From assembly GCF_021130785.1 (NCBI RefSeq), contig NC_060213.1:97952501-98016500 (forward strand): a stretch of 64,000 nt of DNA, read 5' to 3'. Both the position numbers and the translations under genes were made by a program. This DNA comes from Homalodisca vitripennis (taxonomy: Eukaryota > Arthropoda > Insecta > Hemiptera > Cicadellidae). Every line of letters starts with the position of its first letter. Positions within the stretch are counted from its first letter, which is position 1. The notes under the pieces are model-generated. The model had not been told where the DNA came from. It did not search any database and worked only from the letters and a program-made list of their open reading frames with translations. This document shows positions 36,401-48,546 of the stretch, piece after piece.

Positions 36401-38072
36401 AGCTGGTAGATAGATACCAGTAATGGTAGTACAACACGTCAACTAACAGGTCTAGTTCAAGCTGGTTAGCCACCACACTCTACTGCTGATGACTAGTGTG
36501 AGATCGTCGGTCTGAGCGAGTAGGGCAGGAGGATGTGGAGGGAGCTGGTAGATAGATACCAGTAATGGTAGTACACACGTCAACTAACAGGTCTAGTTCA
36601 AGCTGGTTAGCCACCACACTCTACTGCTGATGACTAGTGTGAGATCGTCGGTCTGAGTGAGTAGGGCGGGAGGATGTGGAGGGAGCTGGTAGATAGATAC
36701 CAGTAATGGTAGTACACACGTCAACTAACAGGTCTAGTTCAAGCTGGTTAGCCACCACACTCTACTGCTGATGACTAGTGTGAGATCGTCGGTCTGAGTG
36801 AGTAGGGCGGGAGGATGTGGAGGGAGCTGGTAGATAGATACCAGTAATGGTAGTACACACGTCAACTAACAGGTCTAGTTCAAGCTGGTTAGCCACCACA
36901 CTCTACTGCTGATGACTAGTGTGAGATCGTCGGTCTGAGTGAGTAGGGCGGGAGGATGTGGAGGGAGCTGGTAGATAGATACCAGTAATGGTAGTACACA
37001 CGTCAACTAACAGGTCTAGTTCAAGCTGGTTAGCCACCACACTCTACTGCTGATGACTAGTGTGAGATCGTCGGTCTGAGCGAGTAGGGCAGGAGGATGT
37101 GGAGGGAGCTGGTAGATAGATACCAGTAATGGTAGTACACACGTCAACTAACAGGTCTAGTTCAAGCTGGTTAGCCACCACACTCTACTGCTGATGACTA
37201 GTGTGAGATCGTCGGTCTGAGTGAGTAGGGCGGGAGGATGTGGAGGGAGCTGGTAGATAGATACCAGTAATGGTAGTACACACGTCAACTAACAGGTCTA
37301 GTTCAAGCTGGTTAGCCACCACACTCTACTGCTGATGACTAGTGTGAGATCGTCGGTCTGAGTGAGTAGGGCGGGAGGATGTGGAGGGAGCTGGTAGATA
37401 GATACCAGTAATGGTAGTACACACGTCAACTAACAGGTCTAGTTCAAGCTGGTTAGCCACCACACTCTACTGCTGATGACTAGTGTGAGATCGTCGGTCT
37501 GAGTGAGTAGGGCGGGAGGATGTGGAGGGAGCTGGTAGATAGATACCAGTAATGGTAGTACACACGTCAACTAACAGGTCTAGTTCAAGCTGGTTAGCCA
37601 CCACACTCTACTGCTGATGACTAGTGTGAGATCGTCGGTCTGAGTGAGTAGGGCGGGAGGATGTGGAGGGAGCTGGTAGATAGATACCAGTAATGGTAGT
37701 ACACACGTCAACTAACAGGTCTAGTTCAAGCTGGTTAGCCACCACACTCTACTGCTGATGACTAGTGTGAGATCGTCGGTCTGAGCGAGTAGGGCAGGAG
37801 GATGTGGAGGGAGCTGGTAGATAGATACCAGTAATGGTAGTACACACGTCAACTAACAGGTCTAGTTCAAGCTGGTTAGCCACCACACTCTACTGCTGAT
37901 GACTAGTGTGAGATCGTCGGTCTGAGCGAGTAGGGCAGGAGGATGTGGAGGGAGCTGGTAGATAGATACCAGTAATGGTAGTACACACGTCAACTAACAG
38001 GTCTAGTTCAAGCTGGTTAGCCACCACACTCTACTGCTGATGACTAGTGTGAGATCGTCGCGTCGGTCTGAG
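33411..38072. repeat. 141-bp satellite array, about 33 copies
   Basis: Units begin at GCGAGTAGGG (33411, 33552, 33693 and so on). Copies are almost identical, which indicates recent expansion or strong homogenisation. Each contains CTGGTA-GATAGA-TACCAG, a 6-bp hairpin. Two positions tend to vary together: GAGCGAG usually with GGGCAGG, and GAGTGAG usually with GGGCGGG. Occasional 1-6-bp indels occur (near 34125, 34405, 34928, 36432). A scrambled, shortened stretch occupies 35098-35300. No ORF is maintained. Confidence 0.97.
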
Positions 38073-41000
38073 GTCTACACTGAGTCATAGTGACATCAGT
38101 GTTCCTGTTGACTGGAATACCTATTTTTACCGGCTAATGATCATTGGTGTTGTTGTGGATTTCTATATCCACTCGTCAACGATTCACAATGTGCAACAGA
38201 AACAAACAGTTTAAGAATAGATTCCTAGGTTTTGTTTCTACAAAATCAAGAGAAACTAAAATAATCGATTTATTTTCCGTTTAGTCTCTTCAATACTAAT
38301 TTTTAAATAGTTACAGATAAAAATTAGAAACGGGGGACGTTTTTAGGTTGACAATATTAACATTTACATTTTAAAAGTTTTCAGGGATTTTTTCCCCGTT
38401 GTGTGACGCCTTCAGTTCAACTATTTTGAATTATAACCCTGTTATAATTATGTTTTTGAAAGGAAATATAATGAAAAGAAGGATTTTGGTATTTCATGTC
38501 ACAAATAAAAATCATTAAACTACCAGGACAAATAGAATGTTGATGATAAATTTTCAGCTTTGTAACTGTTTCTAACATAAAATAAACAATAATTTTTAAA
38601 ACCTCTAAGAGGGAGTTTTTTTCTGCTAATAGATTTTAAAAATTGACACCAAGCGAATCTCCTTGTAAAGTATTCAGTTTTTTTGAAAACACGCCAGGAC
38701 ATCCGTTAATCTAATCTTAAAATTGTTTCTCCCAGGCAATAAATTCAAATGTAACTTCAAACATTATTTATAATTCCATGATGCAAGGAATTAAGAGAAA
38801 AGTTTTCTACATTACTTCAACAACTTTCTCAAAATTAGATTTTAAGTTTTAGTCTTGAGAGGGCATTATTGATGTTAGACGGAAGATTTTCCTGGCGTTT
38901 GTGAAAAATTATACACATTACTGTACAATGGAATTCTCTTAGACATGATGTAATCTTTTACATTTCTTTGGAGAAAAAATTCCTTTTGAGTAATTTAAGA
39001 TTTTAACTGGCAAGGTTTTCTTTTTTACGTTTAAATTAAATTTATTTATTTACCTAGAATATTTGTTTTATTTCGGCAAAAATCCTAGTTTTCATATCCA
39101 CCTTTTAAACAATTTTGTTATAACAGTAGATTCGTTGAAAACACATTTCAAGTTTAATCCTTTATATAATTCTTCAAAAATTAGTAAGAGAAGGGACTCT
39201 ACGACCATAAATAATAAGATAGGTGTTGTGAATTTCTATTTTCAGTCATCAACGACTCCACAATGAAAATTGCAAGAAGAATTAATCAAAATGATGCTTT
39301 TATTTAAAAGAGAGATTTCTTTCCTTAAGTGTGGGGTAATGTTTGCACTATTTATTTAGATGCTTTACGTTAGGGAGCTGATACATTACTTATTTAATCT
39401 AGACCTAACGCTTTGTATGTAGGCTTAATGAGATTGCTGAAAATAACTTTTATTTGACACAAAGTTTTGGAAAACTTAAAAACTCTGCAATTACCTTTTA
39501 AGCTCTGCAACTCAAAGGAAGAACCACGAAAAGTAATAAGTTATTTCACCTAACACGGTCTGAAATCTGGATTTATTCTGTTTTATGCTGATAAGGAACA
39601 AAGATAAGTTGACCAAATTAGCAAAAGCTAGAGGATCTGTTAGATAATAACTTGCAAGATCGCTACGGTCGTGTGGTTAACCTCTGCGTCTATTTCAGAA
39701 CTGATACTGTTATTTTTAGTACTACTTCCTCCAAGAATAAAATGCCAGCTAATAAAACTCTCCAAAGCCAGTTTTAATAGTCTAGTAAAGTTCGATTTTT
39801 ATTGCATTACACTTTTAAACGTCTTCTTAATAACACTGCAATGTTTTTCAAGTAGTAACGTATGAAGAAACCATACAAACTTAAAATGGTTGTGTATTAA
39901 GAGTTTAGTTTTACTTTGTTTCTTTGATTTATAAGATTTTATTGTTGCTGTTAAATGTTTACACATCGTAATAAAATGTTGCTGCAGTACGAATGGTTGC
40001 CTGACATGAACCATCAAAGATTTGTATTCAATTGTCAATGCCCGATGAAAGATTTGGTTGCACCTCGAACTCAGAGCTGTTATAAATATAAACAACATCA
40101 GATTATGTTATAATCAGTGTTTAGAAATTATCTTTCAATGTTCATACCTTTACATAAATTAAAGGTATTGGTGGGTGGACAAGTAGAGTATGCTGACGTC
40201 CAGTAAAATTGATACCAATTTTTGAAAAGGGATGTCGATGGATAAAAGACCCAAGGCATACTGACCTCATTAACCCTCGAAATGGCCGTAATTTCTTCCA
40301 CGGATGGTGGGCCATTTTTTAGTGTTTTGAACCCGTACTTTAAACGTTTTGTAAAAAAAATTATTATAAACGTATATGTGTAATACATTTTTTCCCGGTA
40401 CCAAATAATGTAGGCCTACCTTATTTTTGAAGATAATTATGGTATAAAAACATAGTGCATAAACCATAAAAAAATAACTACACTATATTTTTAAGTGGCG
40501 GGCTGCCCCTAGTAATGTGTGATAATATTAAAAAAATATTAGAAATGACGTAGCCAATTTATTTTTCACTTTATCTAGTTTCAGAAAGTATATAATAGTA
40601 TCCACGTTCTCTTGAAGAAAAATTATATATATCTTAGAAAACCACAAATAGTACATGAAAGGCTAAATCTTTTGCTGTGGGACCTAAATATGTTACTATG
40701 GATACGACTATTTCCAAAATTAAAAAATGTTTTTGCACCAAATATTGCCAAAATGTCCCAAAATTTAGCATAGTATAGCCTAAAGTAAATCTATAAACCA
40801 ACATTATAAATCATACCCATGATATATCACTAATTTCCAAAATGGCTAGATGAAGACAATCTTTCTGGCAAGATTTTTGACGTCACTGTGACATCACTGT
40901 TACTAAAACAGTAAAATAAATCTCGCCGTTTAAATCAGCAATTCTTTCTGTTTTTCGACATGGTATATAAATAGTGGGGGTAGTGTTGATTTATGTAGTA

Positions 41001-42678
41001 TATGAACTGTCACAGCAAGTGTAAGTCAGATCGACATTATAATATCGATTGTCAGTTCGATGGTTAATACCGAACCGGAAGGCAAACCCGGCCCTACAAG
41101 ATAGGGATTTTATTGAGTTTAGAATCAAAAAACGTACTATGCAGTACAGCATTATCTGATGAATTGGAGGAGTTTAAACCCAAGTAAGTGTATTAAACCA
41201 GGTCAGACCTTAATAAAAAAAAGTTGTATTGAACTCATCTATCAAATTTAAAACCTACTTGGGCATGTGATTAGAAGCTACAATTTTGCACGCTATGAAA
41301 ACATAACCGAACCAACATTCGTTTAAATTTACACTAAACACTGTGATGAAACAAAAGAATAACAATCAATTAATGTTATGATTGGGAGCGCATATTCAGT
41401 AGGCTTCCTCTTAATCGCGTTCCTATCAACCGCACGTCGGATTAACCGACCTTTCCAGGAAGACATGATTAGACTTGACTTGCGCCGCGGACGGCAACAA
41501 CATGCCGTCAAACAAAAACTGACAAGTCATCACACGTCTCTGTGTGTTTACACGTGTTACTGTTTTATTGCCTTTTACGAGCTACTGCTTCATGAAAAGT
41601 GAATGACGTCCAATGTGGGTGAATCAATAAAATTATTATCACTATATTATATTGCTTTTTTACGATTTTCGGTAAAGCCAACAACTAAATTTTTGACGAT
41701 CAAACATCGCCGCGAAAATACCACTTTGTAAAACGACAGTTACGTTCGTCTATGAAAGTAACGATGCCAATTGATAACGGAAAAAACGACGTATTGATTA
41801 GTATCCAGTGCGAGTTTGTTTCTAATTTTGCCAACATACGAAGAAGAAAGAAGAAGAAAGGGAAACTCTCTAGAGACAGTGAGTATGATCAGTGATAGAC
41901 CTCGACCCCCATCTAACTGTTGAAATTCAAATGTGTAACAGTAGATTTCTAACAATTAGAAACAAGTATTCACTATATTCATTGTGTTTTTTTTATCAAT
42001 AGAATTTTATTTTTACAAAATATACACAGTACTTTAACATTTCCTCTGGTTTTGTATACATATAAACAGGGTGAGTTAGATGAGGTGTCCAAAACATATA
42101 TTAGGAAAACGGTTAGAGCTATTAGAAAGAAACAAAATGCAACACCCCTTAATCCCATATAGAGCATATATTAAAAATATTTTCATTAGATTTAAGGAAT
42201 TAAAACTGGAGGTCCAGGGTCAACATTTTCAAACTTAAACCTGTAACATATGGCACACCTTTTAAAGATCTAGATGACAGAAACATTTTGCTGAAGCTTG
42301 TTTTCAAAAACAATTTAATGTTTCAAATTGGCGAACCAAAAACATAATAAAAATGGTGTTTTACTTAAAACTGTATGTTTTACAAATTTTAAAGTTCAAC
42401 AACGAAACCAGCAAAAAATCTTTATCTGCAATAAATTTATATAAACTAATATGTCATACAGATACATTTAATAACATTTTCCTAATTCCCCTGAAAATTA
42501 ATTTTTGGAAAATGCCAAATTGGGCATAGTTAAAACAATGTAAATAGAGGCGTACATCACGTTTAACATAATTTTAACGTCTTAGAAAATTAATTATTTT
42601 ACATTTAAACCATTTGTCTAAGTCTAACACTTTTTGAACTTGAACTTAAAAAAGGTTTTTTAATGTTGAAAATTAAAA
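38073..42678. other. AT-rich spacer
   Basis: No gene or mobile element was recognised with confidence. 41380-41540 is richer in GC (CTTGCGCCGCGGACGG) and open on both strands for 60-74 codons without a domain. A phrase near 42065 (ACAGGGTGAGTTAGATGAGG) resembles a transposon end but has no partner that I could find. Confidence 0.35.
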
Positions 42679-42706
42679 CATACCAAGTAGTATTGCTTGG
42701 TATGTA
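42679..42706. repeat. 10-bp inverted repeat with 8-nt loop
   Basis: ACATACCAAG, 8 bases, then CTTGGTATGT. Confidence 0.85.
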
Positions 42707-43765
42707 TTATGTAACATGTAGTTAACTATAATAACACTACATTTTAGAAACCTAAATCAGATGATATACCATTTCACTTTATTGGTATTAGTAACAATAG
42801 CACATAAAATCTTCATTCAGTTTAAATGTCAATTATAAAAATCCTGTTCAAAGAATATGCACCCACGAATAACATATCATTGGTTATTATTCTAATATAA
42901 TGCATACTCTGTTTACAACAAACTTTGCAGAGATATTAATGAGATACATTTTTACACCAAGTTTTGACTTTTTTGGCTTTTTTCAGACAGTTATCATTTC
43001 TACAAGCCGCTTCATAAATCATATACACAAGGTAGGAGAATACCACTCCACTTGTCCTCCTATAACAATCGTCACTGAGGTTGCATGCCAAAGTTGAACT
43101 CCATAGCTAAATGTAGAACTTCTTTTTTGGTTGTAAAAAACACTTCTGTTTTTCCTTATTAAGAGTATGTTTTGAATATTCAGAGCATGGAGCGTAAGAA
43201 ATGGATAACTGATGCATGAATCCATTACCCATGCACCCCAAATTTTGCAATCTATAATCTATTAAAATCACTAATACACATTTTTAGTTTTTAAAAAATG
43301 TTTGAATTAACTCTATTAATAGGTGTTACCTTATTAGTTACTCTTGCTGATAAAGTAACAATTAATTATCCTAAAGTTTTCTACTAGTGTAATATATTTA
43401 TATTTTCAGCCAGAAGTGTAATGTGTTAATATATTCAGCCACGTAATTTATTTATTTTCGGCCACATATTGCTTACACTTGGCTGATATGATTGTTTGTA
43501 AAAAGTTATTGATGATGTAAAAATAAAATATATTGAACTTGTGCTTAAAAAAGATTCCAAGTAAAAATACTTAAAACTACTGGAATAAATTTGTGCTATT
43601 TTCAATACAACCTTAACCTTTAAGTAGTATTGAAAACACACCTATCAGTAATTAAAAACTATTTTGTCAGAATTATTAACCCAGAATATGAAGCAGATAA
43701 CCGTTTGGTTTACTCTAATATACTGTTGTACTAGTACAGGGTCGATACTGACCCCATGGGCTTAT

Positions 43766-45212
43766 ACAGCTTATTTATTTATTTATTTACATTCTGTTGT
43801 ACATTATCATAGAGATAAGAACAAGGGTCATGGAAATCTTAGTATGGAATATTTTGTCAAGTTAATATAAAACTGTTTCACTGCTGACATTCATTGTTAT
43901 TAGTCCACTCATAAAATTCTTTCAGTTGGTAAAACGGATGCTCCAGTAACCAGTTCTTCAGTCTTCGTACAAACTGCTGTTTTTCAGTCTTTCTAAGGTG
44001 TTCTGGGAGGGCGTTCCATAACTTTGCTCCTGCGTAGGTAGGTTTCTTCTCTGTCATAGTGAGTCGGTGTACTGGGAGTTGGTAGTTGGTGGCATGCCTA
44101 GTATTGTAATTGTGATATTGTGCACTGGTTCTTGCTGCTTCAGGTGACTTAATATGGAGAAAGGATGTGATTAATGTTTCCAAGATGTAGAGATTGACAA
44201 CAGTGAGAATTCTTAGATCTTTAAATGGATGCCTGCAGGATTCCCTTTGCTGGAGGTTGCTAAGAATTCTGATTGCTCTCTTCTGATGGACTACGAGACG
44301 TTGCATGTTATTCGCTGAGGTGCCTCCCCAGGCAGCAATCCCATATCGAAGGTGACTTTCGTATAGGGCGTGGTAAGCAGTCTTGGCTGTTGCTGTGTCA
44401 CATGTACTTTTTATCCTGCGAATTACATATAATGCTGTGCTCAACTTTTTGCACAGAGAGTCTATGTGGTCTGTCCATGTAAGGCGGTCGTCAATTATTA
44501 TGCCCAGGTACTTTGAAGTGTCTGTTAACTCCAGCTCTGGTAGTCTCCCTGCAATTTCCTTGTGTCTTCCTAGAACCAGCTGTTTAGTTTTATTTTCATT
44601 TACGACAAGGTCATTTCCATGACTATATTGAAAAGCCATATTCAGAGCAGTGTAAGCAGCTATTTCAAGTTGATCTGGTTCTTTTTTACCTAGTAGGAGC
44701 ACTGTATCGTCTGCATACATCAGCGTTTGTCCGAGATTTTGCATGAAGCTAGGTAGGTCATTTGTGTATAAAATGTATAAGACCGGTCCTAATACAGAGC
44801 CTTGAGGTACACCACGCGTGATGGGCTGTGGTACTGACTTTATTTGACGTGTTAAATTGTTTGAGGTGTGGTTTATTTCTACCATTTGGTTTCGTCCTGT
44901 CAGGTAACTTTTTATCCAGTCTTGTGATTTTCCATTTATTCCAAAAGTCGTCAGTTTTTCTAAGAGATGTCCATGACTAAGGCAGTCAAATGCCTTACTG
45001 TAGTCAATTAGAATGGCAGTGGCTGTGTTACCTTCTTCCAATTGGTCTGTTAAAAATTCCACCAGGCTAATAAGAGCTGTTGTTGTTGATCTTCCAGTCA
45101 AAAACCCATGTTGGTGGGGTGTCAGAAGTTGATTAGTTATTATGTGATGGAGCAATCTGTTTAGTACCAATTTTTCAATAACTTTGGAGAAGGTGGGTAT
45201 TAATGACTTAAA
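43766..45212 (-). mobile_element. 5'-truncated LINE, recent insertion
   Basis: On the minus strand the element starts inside the RT domain near 45212 and ends in a tetranucleotide tail (AAATAAATAAATAAAT, 43768-43790), typical of LINEs that end in short tandem repeats. The 5' truncation is the usual outcome of incomplete target-primed reverse transcription. I could not find an unambiguous target-site duplication. Confidence 0.75.
43878..45206 (-). CDS. LINE reverse transcriptase, N-terminally truncated
   Basis: This is the RNA-dependent DNA polymerase of a non-LTR retrotransposon, which copies element RNA into the genome by target-primed reverse transcription. Numbering from the first Met (45170): 'LLTPHQHGF' at 16-23, motif A IDYSKAFD (catalytic Asp about 56), motif B GVPQGSVLGP (120-129), motif C YADD (152-155, both catalytic Asp present), thumb KYLGIIIDDRLTW, and the C-terminal LINE signature LWNALPEHLRK with LKNWLLEHPFY. 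The frame is open upstream of the Met through SLIPTFSKVIEKL to about 45206. The endonuclease and the RT fingers are missing. There are no stops or shifts in over 430 codons. The last residues (WTNNNECQQ) are polar. It cannot move alone, but it is a young copy. Confidence 0.9.
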   Translation of the reverse strand, partial: SLIPTFSKVIEKLVLNRLLHHIITNQLLTPHQHGFLTGRSTTTALISLVEFLTDQLEEGNTATAILIDYSKAFDCLSHGHLLEKLTTFGINGKSQDWIKSYLTGRNQMVEINHTSNNLTRQIKSVPQPITRGVPQGSVLGPVLYILYTNDLPSFMQNLGQTLMYADDTVLLLGKKEPDQLEIAAYTALNMAFQYSHGNDLVVNENKTKQLVLGRHKEIAGRLPELELTDTSKYLGIIIDDRLTWTDHIDSLCKKLSTALYVIRRIKSTCDTATAKTAYHALYESHLRYGIAAWGGTSANNMQRLVVHQKRAIRILSNLQQRESCRHPFKDLRILTVVNLYILETLITSFLHIKSPEAARTSAQYHNYNTRHATNYQLPVHRLTMTEKKPTYAGAKLWNALPEHLRKTEKQQFVRRLKNWLLEHPFYQLKEFYEWTNNNECQQ

Positions 45213-46160
45213 GTTATAAAATCGATGAAGTAGTTAATGGATATAAATGTAGGTAATTAATTCTGAAATTATTTAAGTTGTTAGGCCAATAAAGTTTATA
45301 CACAAGTTTTGTTGTTCAATCAATGAAATGTTACCAGATTATGTTACATTAAATAAATATTAATGTTTTTGTTATCAAATTTTTAGAAATAAAGATTTGA
45401 TGACCACTGTTATTGTGGCCACTGAGTGAATACAATGCATTTGTTAAGATCACATTTTATTCTTAGTAAAGGGTTATTCACTTTAATGAACTTCCAATTA
45501 ACAAAACTTGTTGTTTATCATTACGTAAATAACTAAACTAATATCATTAATTTGAACAAAAAATCAATAGTAATGTACTTAAAAACGCATAAATTATAAG
45601 ATAAATATTTTTTTCATTTAATTAAAGATAAATAAACATGGCACAATTAATTACCAGAAAAGAGAAAGATCACCTATTTTCTTCTCAAAAATGGAGGATA
45701 CCCTATTGCCCTTTTGCTGTTATGCTTTAAACAAACAAGCACTCATACGCTCAACTGATTGCCATGTGTACAACCTTGGCCAGTTGACTTGCACTTTGGA
45801 CCTGCACTTTTTTTACGTGAACTTAATTACACTACATCTTGAACTATTTCATTATTGTAGTTCACTCTCAACAGAAAACTACAATAAAGAACTGAACTAC
45901 ACTTCAATGGTTACACCAAACAACTTATTGACAATATACCAAAATAGACATTGAAAAGAAAAACTAGAAAAGATAAAACTACATTACAGTGACTTCAAGA
46001 CATAAAACAAGAATTTATTTATGAACATATAGCACTTTCTCAAATCAAATACACAAAACTTTAAAAAAATAAATAAAACTGTTAGTCGCAGAACAAGCAA
46101 CAAACACATCAAACATTAAGAAACCGTAAAGATAAAATTTCAAACAAAAATAAATTATGA
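45213..46160. other. AT-rich spacer
   Basis: No recognised coding; the 87-codon ORF at 45691-45954 has no known motif. Part of it may belong to the Penelope-like element that follows. Confidence 0.35.
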
Positions 46161-46509
46161 ATTTATGAAATTGGATGTGATGAATGTGATAATATTTATA
46201 TTGGACAAACAAGAAGAACAATAAAACAAGATTCAAAGAGTATTTTATCACAAACAAAATATGGAAAAGTTGAAAAATCTGCTATAGCCGAGCACTGCAT
46301 TGGATCAGGACACACCATATCTAATAAAAATTAATAAAAGAACAAAATCAATTAACTAAAATGCTTTGGAATCACTACACATAAACAGGAATAAAGAAAA
46401 ACTTATAAAATATGAACAAGACCCTATTGAAAATTCTATTCTACTTTCGGCTCAATTTATTAAAAAGCTGAACTATAATAATAAATGCGTTTATTTTTTC
46501 TTTTTTTAA
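46161..46509 (+). pseudogene. Penelope-like element GIY-YIG endonuclease tail
   Basis: 46161-46334 reads IYEIGCDECDNIYIGQTRRT, then a linker, then KSAIAEHCIGSGH before a stop. That is the GIY-YIG endonuclease of Penelope-like retroelements: the IY...YIGQT core, the CxxC pair of their variant, the downstream Arg in TRRT, and the 'EKSAIAEHC-GH' helix. 46372-46509, one frame over, reads SLHINRNKEKLIKYEQDPIE then NSILLS, matching the family C-terminus. The RT domain is absent upstream and a shift lies between the two parts, so it is a dead 3' fragment. It lies in the opposite direction to the LINEs on either side. Confidence 0.75.
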
Positions 46510-46840
46510 ATACATGTAAATACAGTATACAACAATATACAGATTACAGAGAAAAAATATACCAACCCAAAAAGAAAATAATCTTGCACTTGGGTGGGAG
46601 CCATCATCAGCTTCTTAATTTAATTTTTTTAATAATAAGCAGCAAACCCAAGTTCTATAATAACAATATGAAAATACAAACAAATAATAATAAACAAACT
46701 AAAATTACTCTTAACCATCAAATTAACACACATTAATTAGAGAAATCCAACTCACCTTCAATATAAAAACATACATTGCAATTTATAAAATAAGAACAAA
46801 ATATTTTTACTGAACAACTAAATATAAATTTTCAATATCT
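46510..46840. other. Junction of Penelope-like and LINE 3' ends
   Basis: AT-rich sequence where the plus-strand Penelope-like tail and the minus-strand LINE tail converge. The boundary between their 3' UTRs cannot be placed by eye. Confidence 0.35.
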
Positions 46841-47113
46841 TTAACACTTCTGTTCTCTAATATTAGCATTACATATCAATCTTATAAATTTTTTCTGAAG
46901 GACTATTAGACTAGATAAATTTGAAACATATGAACTACCCCACAATGACAATCCATACTCCAGCCTAGAATTAATCAAAGAAAAATAAGCCAGTCTCATA
47001 ACTGAGGGAGGACAAACTGATTTCAAATGAAAAAATGCCCTAAGTGATGACAGTAGAGATTTTTTCAGAGAACCTATATGAGGTTTCCACGATAAGTTTT
47101 CATCTAGAGTCAA
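46841..47113 (-). pseudogene. LINE RT thumb and connection fragment
   Basis: Continues the LINE at 47119-49485 after a frameshift near 47115-47120; insertion of a single base in the A-run would join the frames. It reads LTLDENLSWKPHI (the 'lgv-lD-nLsW--Hi' thumb motif), then RLAYFSLINSRLEYGLSLWG, the conserved 'yys-i-s-l-YGi--WG' segment. It ends early at NANIREQKC, before the usual ESCR and LL-FYS signatures, so the 3' part of the ORF is missing or unrecognisable. Confidence 0.8.
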
Positions 47114-47118
47114 ATTCT

Positions 47119-47670
47119 TTACTTTAAACCTAGATACTTAATCTGACTACATTTATTAATTACGCCACAATCACACAGATCCTTGCTGCAATTTATTGAA
47201 TGTATTCTTAAGGCTGTGCCAAAGTTGCCGGATTGGGACAAAGAAAAAATCATATATAATGTTTTTGATACATTCAAGGATAATTTATTACAAGCAAACC
47301 ATATAGATATTTTATTTAGGTCATCCTGCATCCTTGAATATAATTCATTAACTGTTGACGCACTATAGGAAAATGCTGTGTCATCAGCAAATGCTGTCAC
47401 CTTACCATTGAAATTTCCAGAGTAAAAGTCATTAACAAAGATTAAAAACAAAATAGGCCCAAGAACTGATCCCTGGGGGACTCCAAAATGTAGACTTTCC
47501 AAGCAGCTGGTGCTACTGTTTATTTTGACGAATTGCTGTCGACCAGTTAGGTATGTCTTAAACCAATTCAAAGGGACACCTCGAATACCAGCAGATTCCA
47601 ATTTATTGAGCAGCAAACCATGATTAACGGTATCAAAGGCTTTACTTACATCTAAAAATAAACCAGCCAC
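47119..47670 (-). pseudogene. LINE RT catalytic core fragment
   Basis: Holds the RT active site: motif A FLDVSKAFDTVNH, the LNWFKTYLTGRQQFVKI segment, motif B FGVPQGSVLGPILF, motif C FADD with both catalytic Asp (F replacing the usual Y), and the KLSLNVSKT segment, ending at QIKYLGLK. It is separated from the upstream RT fragment by one in-frame stop (47671-47673) and from the downstream fragment by a frameshift. The catalytic residues themselves are kept, so the lesions are probably few and fairly recent. Confidence 0.88.
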
Positions 47671-48546
47671 TTAGTTACAAGAAATATTATTCAAACCGTT
47701 ATAGATATCTTTCAAAAAATGCTGCAAAGCCAGCTCTGTACTGAGTCCCTCTCTAAAACCAAATTGAACTTTAGAAAAAAATGTATTTATTTCTAAAAAC
47801 TTTATGAGTCTAACTTTAACTAATTTTTCTAATAATTTTGACAAAACTGGAAGTAAAGAAATTGGAAGATAATTTTCTACGAAAAGCCTGTCTCCTTTTT
47901 TAAATATAGGTATTACTGTAGCAATCTTAAGCACATACGGAAAGCATCCTGAACTAATACTTTTATTAAATAGATTAAGAAGTACAGGACACAATTCTTC
48001 TGACATTTTAAATATTAACCTTGATGATAACAATTCATCACCAGTACTTTTACTCAGCGAGAGAGACTTAATTTGTATTTTTAGTTCGGTCAGTGTAATG
48101 GGAAATAAAAATAAGGAACTTTTGTTAATAAAAAGTTTAAAATTTGTTAAACAAAGGTGCTTAATATCATCGGTGATATATTGAAATGAATCAACTAGGT
48201 TATTAGGAACATTAACAAAATAATTGTTAAAACAGTTAGCAATTTCACAACTATCAGTCATTAGATTATTATTGTTCTGTAATGTTATTTTACTACTACT
48301 TGATGAATTTCCTTTTATAATACCATTGACTAGATGCCACAGTTGTTTTGAATTGTTTCTGTATTCTTGGAACTTATTAATGTAATATCTGTCTTTAGCT
48401 TGTCTCACCCATGTTGATAATTTATATTGAAATTTATCAAAATTTTCCTTATTTTTTGTACAGGGATATTTTTTAAATGATTTAAATAACTTATCTCTAA
48501 TAGCAAAAGCCTTAGATAATCCAACACTCATCCATGGTTTTAACAT
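47671..48546 (-). pseudogene. LINE RT N-terminal and fingers fragment
   Basis: Begins KPWMSVGLSKAFAIRDKLFK, the linker between endonuclease and RT in Jockey/CR1-type LINEs ('kpWit-gi--si--rd-l'). It passes through an AKDRYYINKF segment and KSTGDELLSSRLIF (usually 'KStG-D-i---ll'), then IATVIPIFKKGD and VENYLPISLLPVLSKLLEKL (RPIS motif with Leu for Arg), QFGFREGLSTELALQHFL, and a stop at 47671-47673 followed directly by the motif A fragment. The join to the endonuclease upstream is a frameshift near 48545. Confidence 0.85.

Noticed and set aside
33411..38072. Possible coding repeat because 141 is divisible by three
   Set aside because: No frame stays open across the units; stops recur in every copy.
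42060..42180. Possible TIR beginning ACAGGGTGAGTTAGATGAGG
   Set aside because: No matching inverted end was found and there is no coding relic.
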